Source: Streptomyces abyssalis (GTDB lineage Bacteria; Actinomycetota; Actinomycetes; Streptomycetales; Streptomycetaceae). From it: a DNA stretch of 64,000 bases. Location: assembly GCF_001751365.1 (NCBI RefSeq), contig NZ_LJGT01000040.1:1316636-1380635 (forward strand), in the 5' to 3' direction. Below the pieces are notes generated by a model. It saw nothing but the letters and a program-made list of their open reading frames with translations, was not told the origin of the DNA and did no database searches. The position numbers and the translations under genes were made by a program. Shown here piece after piece: positions 58,178 through 64,000 of this stretch. How positions within the stretch are numbered: the stretch's first letter is position 1; each line of letters begins with the position of its first letter.

Positions 58178-59134
58178 ATGGACGCCATCATCATCGTCCT
58201 GATCATCCTGGTGGTGCTGGTCTTCATCGCACTCATCAAGACGATTCAGGTCATCCCGCAGGCGAGCGCCGCCATCGTCGAGCGCTTCGGCCGCTACACC
58301 CGCACTCTCAACGCGGGCCTGAACATCGTGGTTCCGTTCATCGACACGGTCCGCAACAGGGTCGACCTGCGTGAACAGGTCGTGCCCTTCCCCCCGCAGC
58401 CCGTCATCACCCAGGACAACCTGGTCGTCAACATCGACACGGTCATCTACTACCAGGTGACCGACGCCCGCGCCGCCACGTACGAAGTCGCCAGCTACAT
58501 CCAGGCGATCGAACAGCTCACGGTCACCACGCTGCGCAACATCATCGGCGGCATGGACCTGGAGCGGACCCTCACCTCCCGCGAGGAGATCAACGCCGCG
58601 CTGCGCGGAGTGCTCGACGAGGCCACCGGCAAGTGGGGCATCCGCGTGAACCGCGTGGAGCTCAAGGCCATCGAGCCGCCGACGTCCATCCAGGACTCGA
58701 TGGAGAAGCAGATGCGCGCCGACCGCGACAAGCGCGCGGCGATCCTCCAGGCCGAGGGCGTGCGGCAGTCGCAGATCCTCACCGCCGAGGGCGAGAAGCA
58801 GTCCTCGATCCTGCGCGCCGAAGGTGAGGCCCGCTCCGCGGCGCTGCGCGCCGAGGGCGAGGCGCAGGCCATCCGTACGGTCTTCGAGTCGATCCACGCC
58901 GGCGACCCGGACCAGAAGCTGCTCTCGTACCAGTACCTGCAGATGCTTCCGAAGATCGCCGAGGGCGACGCCAACAAACTCTGGATCGTCCCCAGCGAGA
59001 TCGGCGACGCGCTCAAGGGCCTCGGCGGCGCGCTGGACGGTTTCAAGCCCGGCGGCGGCAGCAGCGGCGCGGGCGCGGGGTCCCCGGCCGCCGGCATGGT
59101 GAAGCCGCCGAGGGAGAGCCCGAAGATCGACTGA
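58178..59134 (+). CDS. Stomatin/prohibitin-family (SPFH) slipin
   Basis: 318 residues. An N-terminal hydrophobic hairpin (IIIVLIILVVLVFIALIKTI) is followed by the SPFH domain IPQASAAIVERFGRYTRTLNAGLNIVVPFID with DLREQVVPFPPQPVITQDN and AIEQLTVTTLRNIIGGMDLE. A coiled-coil with repeated AEGE units follows (QAEGVRQSQILTAEGEKQS...RAEGEARSAALRAEGEA). ATG 58178 behind a G-rich Shine-Dalgarno is chosen over 58160. With NfeD it forms a conserved operon acting at the membrane. Confidence 0.94.
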   Translation: MDAIIIVLIILVVLVFIALIKTIQVIPQASAAIVERFGRYTRTLNAGLNIVVPFIDTVRNRVDLREQVVPFPPQPVITQDNLVVNIDTVIYYQVTDARAATYEVASYIQAIEQLTVTTLRNIIGGMDLERTLTSREEINAALRGVLDEATGKWGIRVNRVELKAIEPPTSIQDSMEKQMRADRDKRAAILQAEGVRQSQILTAEGEKQSSILRAEGEARSAALRAEGEAQAIRTVFESIHAGDPDQKLLSYQYLQMLPKIAEGDANKLWIVPSEIGDALKGLGGALDGFKPGGGSSGAGAGSPAAGMVKPPRESPKID

Positions 59135-59153
59135 GCCCCGCCCACGCACGCCG

Positions 59154-59205
59154 GAAGCCCCTCCGGCATGATCAGTGTGTACGGCACTGATCTCGAAGGG
59201 GCTTC
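59154..59205 (+). promoter_or_regulatory. Nested hairpins masking the tauE-type Shine-Dalgarno
   Basis: Outer arms GAAGCCCCT (59154-59162) and AGGGGCTTC (59197-59205) are exact complements. Inside, GATCAGTG (59170-59177) pairs with CACTGATC (59185-59192). The right outer arm contains most of AAGGGG, the ribosome site for GTG 59208. In RNA this would hide the site. It could also terminate the stomatin transcript. Confidence 0.6.
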
Positions 59206-59207
59206 GC

Positions 59208-59975
59208 GTGACCATCTGGGAGATGGTGGCCGTCTGCGCGGCCGGTGTCGGCGCGGGCGCCATCAACACCGTCGTCGGCTCCGGCACACTGCTCACGTTT
59301 CCCGTGCTGCTCGCCGTCGGTCTCCCGCCCGTCACCGCCAATGTGTCGAACGCGCTCGGCCTCGTCCCCGGCTCGGTCAGCGGCGCCATCGGATACCGGC
59401 GGGAGCTGCGCGGGCAGCGGCGCCGCGTGCTGCTTCTGAGCGGCGTGGCGTTCGTCGGCGCGCTGACGGGAGCGGCACTGCTGATCGCCCTGCCCTCCAG
59501 CGCCTTCGACATGATCGTTCCGGCGCTTATCGGGATCGCGCTGGTGCTTGTGGCCGTACAGCCGTGGTTCGCGCGCGTCGCGGAACGCCGCCGCGAGAAG
59601 CGCGGCAGGACACCGCATCCCAACGGGGGCGTCATGCTGTCCACGGGCATGCTGTTCTCAAGCGCGTACGGCGGCTACTTCGGCGCCGCCCAGGGCATCA
59701 TCTACCTCGCCCTCATGGGGCTGTTCCTGGACGAGGACATGCAGCGGATCAACGCCGTGAAGAACGTCCTCGGCGCACTCGTCAACGGAACGGCCGCGGT
59801 CTTCTTCCTCTTCGTCGCCGAGTTCGACTGGACGGCCGTCCTGCTCATCGCCGTGAGCAGCGCGGTCGGCGGCCAGTTCGGCGCCCTCGTGGGACGCAGA
59901 CTGCCGCCGGCCGCGCTGCGTGCGGTCGTCGTCACGATCGGCGTGGCGGCGCTCCTGCAGCAACTCCTCGGCTGA
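59208..59975 (+). CDS. TauE/SafE-family membrane exporter
   Basis: 255 residues, about eight hydrophobic spans. VGAGAINTVVGSGTLLTFPVLLAVGLPPVTANVSNALGLVPGSVSGAIGYRREL is the TauE/SafE signature. The second half repeats it as GGYFGAAQGIIYLALMGLFL...NAVKNVLGALVNGTAAVFF. The family exports or imports sulfonates, sulfite or other anions. GTG 59208 with AAGGGG seven bases upstream, a site lying in the right arm of a strong hairpin. No sulfur genes are adjacent. Confidence 0.9.
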   Translation: MTIWEMVAVCAAGVGAGAINTVVGSGTLLTFPVLLAVGLPPVTANVSNALGLVPGSVSGAIGYRRELRGQRRRVLLLSGVAFVGALTGAALLIALPSSAFDMIVPALIGIALVLVAVQPWFARVAERRREKRGRTPHPNGGVMLSTGMLFSSAYGGYFGAAQGIIYLALMGLFLDEDMQRINAVKNVLGALVNGTAAVFFLFVAEFDWTAVLLIAVSSAVGGQFGALVGRRLPPAALRAVVVTIGVAALLQQLLG

Positions 59976-60026
59976 GAACCGGAGTTGCGCACGTTGCGTA
60001 CGTAGCGCACCTACCCCGCCCGTCCG

Positions 60027-60566
60027 TCAGGCCGTGGCGGGCAACGCGGGCGCGGAGACGGACGGACCGGGAACCGCGAGCCACTCCGGCAGGCCCTCGC
60101 CGTCCTTGAGGCCCAGGGCGAGCAGCAGAGCGTCGGCCGGCGTCGGCTCGAACGGCTTCACCGACAGGGCCATCCCGGCCTGCGACGGTGTCCGGTCCGC
60201 CTTGCGGTGATTGTCCGCCGCACACGCTGCGACGGTGTTGAGCCAGGTGTCGCCACCGCCCTGCGAACGCGGCACCACATGGTCCACCGTGGTCGCCCTG
60301 CGCCCGCAGTACGCACACCGGTGCCGGTCCCGTACGAGGACGCCGCGACGCGACCACGGCGCCCGTTGTCGGAACGGAACACGCACGTATCTGCAGAGTC
60401 TGATCACCTGTGGCACCGGAAGATCGATGCTCGCCGCCCGCACGCGGAGCCCCGGGTGGGCGTGCTCCACGACGGCCTTGTCCTGCATGACCAGCACCAC
60501 GGCCCGCCGCAGCGACACGGTCGAAAGCGGCTCGAAGCCCGCGTTCAGGATCAAGGTCTCGCGCAT
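60027..60566 (-). CDS. HNH endonuclease
   Basis: 179 residues starting MRETLILNAGFEPLSTVSLRRAVVLVMQDKAVV, with the HNH zinc-finger nuclease motif CAYCGRRATTVDHVVPRSQGGGDTWLNTVAAC (CxxC, catalytic His, distal Cys) near residues 90-120. This form is very common as a chromosomal gene in actinomycetes and is not by itself evidence of a mobile element. GGAGGTGGAGGGA precedes ATG 60566. The biological target is unknown. Confidence 0.88.
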   Translation of the reverse strand: MRETLILNAGFEPLSTVSLRRAVVLVMQDKAVVEHAHPGLRVRAASIDLPVPQVIRLCRYVRVPFRQRAPWSRRGVLVRDRHRCAYCGRRATTVDHVVPRSQGGGDTWLNTVAACAADNHRKADRTPSQAGMALSVKPFEPTPADALLLALGLKDGEGLPEWLAVPGPSVSAPALPATA

Positions 60567-60966
60567 TCCCTCCACCTCCCGGTTCCCTCCCGCCCCTGCG
60601 GCGGTGGCCCCACTCTGCCGCCACGGGAATCCCCCGACAACGCAATTTCCGCCCGCCGTACGTAAGCGGACGGCCGTCCGGCGGCACGGTGAAAGGGAAG
60701 AGAACGGAGAAAAGAGAACGGGAGAAAAGGACAGAACCCGGGAATGCGCATGGCCAGAAGGCCGGCCGGCGTATGGAAAGCGGAAATCCAAAGGGCAGTC
60801 GGCGCGGTCGCCGGCCCTCGGCCAGGCTCCGACGGACTGCCGGCGCAGACACAAGCGCCCCGCCGTCCCCGCACTGCGGTGCCGACTGCCCGTCACCACT
60901 GTGCGATCCCGGAACGACGGGGCGCAAAGGCTTTTCGGCGTGCGACGTCCACCGCACGCCCGCCGC
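60567..60966. other. Gene-free stretch upstream of the HNH gene
   Basis: 400 bases without a credible gene. About 60695-60745 is a purine-rich tract on the plus strand (pyrimidine-rich in the HNH direction), markedly poorer in GC than the surroundings. No clear promoter or terminator was found. Confidence 0.4.
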
Positions 60967-61506
60967 TCAGCCCTCGGCGTGCACCTCGTGCAGACCGATC
61001 AGCTGAGCCCGCCCGATCGCCTTGAAACGCAGGTTGAAACCGACGAACGCGGGAGAGGCGTCCCCGTCCGGCCCGAGCTTCTCGTCCTGGACGGCGTAGA
61101 CCGTGAAGACGTAACGGTGCGGGCCGTCCCCGGGCGGCGGCGCGGCACCGCCGAAGTTCCGGGTGCCGAAGTCGTTGCGTACGTGGACTGCACCCTCGGG
61201 CAGCCCCTGCATCTCACCGCTGGCCGCGCCCCGGGGCAGTTCCGTCACGGATACGGGGATGTCGAAGACGGACCAGTGCCAGAAGCCGCTGCCCGTGGGG
61301 GCATCCGGATCGAAGCAGGTGACGGCGAAGCTGCGGGTGTCCGCGGGGAATCCGTCCCAGCGCAGATGAGGAGAGGTGTTCCCCTCCGAGAACAGCTGGT
61401 CCGGGCGCAGCCGTCCGCCCTCCGAGACGTCATCGCTCACCACCTGGAAAGAGGCGACGGGCGGATGGAAGTCGTGCGGGAGCGGCGGTTGCTTCTGCTC
61501 GGTCAC
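60967..61506 (-). CDS. YbhB/YbcL-type phosphatidylethanolamine-binding family protein
   Basis: 179 residues of the PEBP fold: LFSEGNTSPHLRWDGFPADTRSFAVTCFDPDAPTGSGFWHWSVFDIP (the DPDAP ligand loop) and VRNDFGTRNFGGAAPPPGDGPHRYVFTVYAVQDE. GTG 61506 has AGGAGG eight bases upstream; the upstream open frame is ignored. Cytoplasmic, as no signal peptide is seen. Family members bind small anionic ligands or inhibit kinases or proteases; the exact role here is unknown. Confidence 0.9.
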   Translation of the reverse strand: MTEQKQPPLPHDFHPPVASFQVVSDDVSEGGRLRPDQLFSEGNTSPHLRWDGFPADTRSFAVTCFDPDAPTGSGFWHWSVFDIPVSVTELPRGAASGEMQGLPEGAVHVRNDFGTRNFGGAAPPPGDGPHRYVFTVYAVQDEKLGPDGDASPAFVGFNLRFKAIGRAQLIGLHEVHAEG

Positions 61507-61618
61507 GTCGGTACCTCCTGATGGCGCGAATCGCTGCACCGGCCAGCCTAACGAGCCGTTGTCCCGGTCTTTGTCACCATGGGAGGCACGACGAGACCTA
61601 AAAAGCGATGGTGCGACG

Positions 61619-62059
61619 ATGACCAGTCCCGTGGACCTGCCCGAACTGCCCGAACTGCCCGACGGCGGTCTGCCGGGCCTCTTCGAAGGCACCGTGCCCC
61701 CCGGGGTGTACCGCTGCGACTCCGTCGGCCCCGACGTCCTGATGCAGGCTGACGCCGCGAACTGGACCGGGGCGGTGATCGACCTCAGCGACGTCACCGA
61801 CAAGGCCGAGTTCATGAACCGCTGTGCGACCGGCCTCGAACTCCCCGGCTGGTTCGGCCACAACTGGGACGCCCTCGCCGACTCCCTCACCGACCTCTCC
61901 TGGTGGGGAGAGACAGACGGATACCTGCTGATGACCGCGGGCTGGCCCGGCTTCGAACAGGCCGACCCGAAGGCCGCCGCCACCGCCGTGAACGTCTTCA
62001 CGGCGGCGGTCGGCTACTGGGCCGTGCGGGACGCGCCTCTGTCGGTACTCCTGGGCTGA
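61619..62059 (+). CDS. Barstar-family protein (orphan)
   Basis: 146 residues. The C-terminal 90 carry the barstar core: AVIDLSDVTDKAEFMNRCATGLELPGWFGHNWDALADSLTDLSWW, where the WFGxNWDAL helix is the nuclease-binding element. The N terminus has a Leu-Pro-Glu repeat. No barnase-type RNase gene is in the window, so the partner is either elsewhere or lost. A four-codon frame (ATG GTG CGA CGA TGA, 61608-61622) ends in overlap with ATG 61619. No strong Shine-Dalgarno. Confidence 0.85.
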   Translation: MTSPVDLPELPELPDGGLPGLFEGTVPPGVYRCDSVGPDVLMQADAANWTGAVIDLSDVTDKAEFMNRCATGLELPGWFGHNWDALADSLTDLSWWGETDGYLLMTAGWPGFEQADPKAAATAVNVFTAAVGYWAVRDAPLSVLLG

Positions 62060-62108
62060 CCCCCGTCGCCTGCGGGTGCCGGTCCGGCGGAGGCAGGCGC
62101 GTCCGGCC

Positions 62109-62891
62109 TCACAGCCAGTTGCGGCGCCCTCCGACCTCCGTGAGCCACTGGTTGATGAACGCCGTCCAGTCCGTCTGGTGGAAGTCGGTCAGGTCCACCT
62201 GGAACGCCCGGTACGAGTCACTTCCCCCGGTGAAGATCCCCGGCGTCTTGTCCATCTCCATCACGACGTCCATCTGACGCCCGTCGGCCACGAACGACAG
62301 CTCGACCTGCGACAGCCCCCGGTACTGCTGGGGCGCCATGAACTCGATCTCCTGGTAGAAGGGCAGCTGCTGCCGCGTGCCCCGGATCCGCCCCTTCTCC
62401 ATGTCGGCCGTCTTGAAGCGGAAGCCAAGCGTCCCGAAGGAGTCCAGGATCGCCTGCTGGGCGGGGAGCGCGTGGACGTTCACGGGGTCGATGTCCGTGG
62501 AGTCGACGGCCTGCGCGATGGCGAGCTCCGTGGACACACCGATGCTCATGCCGGTCAGCTGCTGCCCCATGAACATCGTGATCGGTGTCTCCCACGGCAC
62601 CTCCAGCCGGAAGGGCACGGTGTGCCTGGCGCCTTCCTTCAGGTCGAGCGCACCCCCCAGCTGCTGCCGGCCGAACTCGATGTTCTGCTTCAGCTCACCG
62701 TCGTTGGTCTCCACCTCGACCTTCGCCATGAGACCGACGGACAGCCCCTGGATCTGCTGGTCCACCGAGCCCGCCTCGATGTGGACCTCTCCCTGAACGA
62801 CACCGCCCGGCACCACGTTCGGCTCGTGGAGCACGGTGTCCACCGACGCACTTCCGACCCCCAGGCTCGCGAACAGCTTCTTGAAACCCAT
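62109..62891 (-). CDS. spo0M: Spo0M-family sporulation-control protein
   Basis: 260 residues with an arrestin-like beta-sandwich: MGFKKLFASLGVGSASVDTVLHEPNVVPGGVVQGEVHIEAGSVDQQIQGL at the N terminus, FRLEVPWETPITMFMGQQL in the middle, and EMDKTPGIFTGGSDSYRAFQVDLTDF near the end. Length and motifs fit Spo0M, which affects sporulation and cell shape in Bacillus and is common in Streptomyces. ATG 62891. Monocistronic. The mechanism is unknown in actinomycetes. Confidence 0.92.
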   Translation of the reverse strand: MGFKKLFASLGVGSASVDTVLHEPNVVPGGVVQGEVHIEAGSVDQQIQGLSVGLMAKVEVETNDGELKQNIEFGRQQLGGALDLKEGARHTVPFRLEVPWETPITMFMGQQLTGMSIGVSTELAIAQAVDSTDIDPVNVHALPAQQAILDSFGTLGFRFKTADMEKGRIRGTRQQLPFYQEIEFMAPQQYRGLSQVELSFVADGRQMDVVMEMDKTPGIFTGGSDSYRAFQVDLTDFHQTDWTAFINQWLTEVGGRRNWL

Positions 62892-63063
62892 CTCTCAAGT
62901 CCCTCCCAGGCACTTCCTGTGCGTCTCTTCGGATCACTCGTGACGTACTCGACGTCCTCCGGTACGAGGTACGCCCGAGGACGGCCGGCGGTTCCGGCTT
63001 CAGCAGAATGATCGGCCCACCGCCTCGAAGCACAACCCCCGGGCTCGGTTACCCTCGGTCGGC

Positions 63064-63759
63064 ATGATCACCGGCGGAGACGGTACGCGAGGGAACGACG
63101 ACAACCACACACCAGTGCCCCGGTCCTTCTTCGACCGCCCGGTCCTCGAAGTCGCCCCTGAGCTTCTGGGCCGGTACCTCGTCCGTACGGCGCCGGACGG
63201 ACGGATCGTCCTGCGCATCACGGAGGTCGAGGCCTACGCGGGGGAGGCCGACCCGGGGTCGCACGCGTACAAGGGGAGGACGCAGCGCAACGCCTCCATG
63301 TTCGGTCCGCCCGGGCACGCGTACGTCTACTTCATCTACGGGATGTGGTTCAGCCTCAACCTCGTCTGCGGCAGGGAGGGCCACGCGAGCGGTGTGCTGC
63401 TGCGGGCCGGCGAGATCCTGACGGGCGAGGAGCACGCACGGAAGCGACGGCCGAAGGCGCGGAAGGGCACGGAACTGGCCAAGGGTCCGGCCCGGCTGGC
63501 GACGGCCCTCGACGTCGACAGGACTCTGAACGGTACGGATGTCTGCTCGACGGAAAAGCACGCGCCGCTGAGCGTTCTGGCTGGTGAGAGCTTCGACGCC
63601 GACCGGCTCCGCAGCGGTCCTCGCACGGGTGTGGGGGGAGCCGGTGCAGTACACCCCTGGCGGTACTGGATCGACCAGGACCCCACGGTGAGCCCGTACC
63701 GGCCACACCAACGGAGGCACCGTCCAAGGTCGCTTGACTCCGGAGGCCCGAAGACCTAA
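63064..63759 (+). CDS. DNA-3-methyladenine glycosylase (AAG/MPG type)
   Basis: 231 residues. Base-excision repair of alkylated purines. Family markers: SFFDRPVLEVAPELLGRYLV, ITEVEAYAGEADPGSHAYKGRTQRNASMFGPPGHAYVYFIYGMWFSLNLVC, where the Glu of EVEAY is catalytic, and KGPARLATALDVDRTLNGTDV. Ends in a basic tail. ATG 63064; TACCCT at 63050-63055 suggests a nearly leaderless transcript. The stop codon lies within the -10 box of the rRNA promoter that follows. Confidence 0.93.
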   Translation: MITGGDGTRGNDDNHTPVPRSFFDRPVLEVAPELLGRYLVRTAPDGRIVLRITEVEAYAGEADPGSHAYKGRTQRNASMFGPPGHAYVYFIYGMWFSLNLVCGREGHASGVLLRAGEILTGEEHARKRRPKARKGTELAKGPARLATALDVDRTLNGTDVCSTEKHAPLSVLAGESFDADRLRSGPRTGVGGAGAVHPWRYWIDQDPTVSPYRPHQRRHRPRSLDSGGPKT

Positions 63760-63762
63760 TGT
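63734..63762 (+). promoter_or_regulatory. Strong vegetative promoter at the head of an rRNA operon
   Basis: TTGACT (63734-63739), a 17-base spacer and TAATGT (63757-63762) are near-perfect for the principal sigma factor. The -10 overlaps the stop codon of the glycosylase gene. It reads into the rRNA leader. Confidence 0.75.
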
Positions 63763-64000
63763 TGACCGAGTCGCTGAAACGGATTGGCGGTAGCCACGGC
63801 CTCGAAGCCGAGGAGACGCCGCCCCGGATGCGACCAAACACTACCTACGATTTTCCCCAACGGGGTCGGCTTTTTGGTGCGCCAAAAACCGGCCCTAAGG
63901 TTCCGATTAGGAGCCCGCGAGAGAATCCGCTAAAGTAGTGACACCGAGAGGGAAGCGCCCGGAGTGGCCTGTGGCAGGGTTGTGATGGAAGCGTCCGTTC
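63763..64000 (+). promoter_or_regulatory. rRNA operon leader (16S gene begins beyond the window)
   Basis: The end of the window matches the Streptomyces rRNA leader as I remember it: TAAAGT at 63931-63936 (a second -10, without an obvious -35), then ACCGAGAGGGAAGCGCCCGG, and GGAAGCGTCCGTTC at 63987-64000, which normally continues into a processing site before 16S. TTTTTGG/CCAAAAA (63873-63890) forms a hairpin. No rRNA sequence itself is present. Confidence 0.8.

Noticed and set aside
60027..60566. HNH nuclease as evidence of a mobile element or phage defence island
   Set aside because: The gene belongs to a widespread chromosomal actinomycete group. No repeats, integrase, transposase or composition shift accompany it.
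1..64000. CRISPR arrays, insertion sequences, prophage or secondary-metabolite clusters
   Set aside because: No spaced direct repeats, transposase or integrase motifs, phage structural genes, or PKS/NRPS/terpene cores were seen in any frame.

Overview
The window is a high-GC actinomycete chromosome segment, almost certainly from Streptomyces or a very close relative. The signs are strong G/C at third codon positions, frequent GTG and TTG starts, ATGA/GTGA start-stop overlaps, and Streptomyces-type families: the GATC-binding nucleoid protein Gbn, a DUF485-ActP pair, Spo0M, an SGM_5486-type micropeptide and an rRNA-operon leader. From memory, gene order matches the S. coelicolor core chromosome around SCO1858 down to about SCO1790. 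No insertion sequence, prophage, CRISPR array or tRNA gene was seen.

Bases 1-17.9 kb hold a leftward cobalamin operon, with most neighbouring genes overlapping by 1-22 bases. From its 5' end it reads: B12 riboswitch, short leader ORF, cobD(cbiB), cobQ, cobN, a fused chlI/chlD-type chelatase subunit, cobO, cobB, cobI, cobM, cobL(cbiET), cobJ (CbiG-CbiH fusion), an unrecognised 72-codon gene, cobH and cbiX (cut by the window edge). It carries both an early-type chelatase (CbiX) and the late CobN system. Next come a low-affinity phosphate transporter (pit) with a small membrane protein and candidate PHO boxes, a class II aldolase, an alpha/beta hydrolase and an unknown helical protein.

Bases 23.7-31 kb hold an ABC-F ATPase preceded by what looks like a leaderless 7-residue upstream ORF and a hairpin. 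Then comes gbn, downstream of six GATC tetramers, and an enoyl-CoA hydratase behind a perfect inverted repeat. A five-gene Asp23/AmaP envelope-stress operon follows, with a divergent P10-like gene.

Bases 30.7-45.5 kb are housekeeping: an SDR without the usual Tyr/Lys pair, SURF1, a DEDDh exonuclease with a BRCT-like end, a sterol-desaturase-type membrane enzyme, a secreted subtilisin, DUF485-ActP acetate uptake, moaA, tyrS, and the fabG-fabI fatty-acid reductase pair beside a divergent FadR/GntR regulator and CynX-type exporter.

Bases 47-64 kb hold a SixA-type phosphatase, serB, a double-FHA ABC transporter of the Rv1747 type, a secreted transglycosylase, a two-component system, an ABC ATPase, an NfeD-stomatin pair, a TauE/SafE exporter whose Shine-Dalgarno lies in a hairpin, an HNH nuclease, a PEBP protein, an orphan barstar, Spo0M and an alkyladenine glycosylase. 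The window ends in the promoter and leader of an rRNA operon whose 16S gene lies just beyond base 64000. Functions are read from motifs and family memory; no database search was run.
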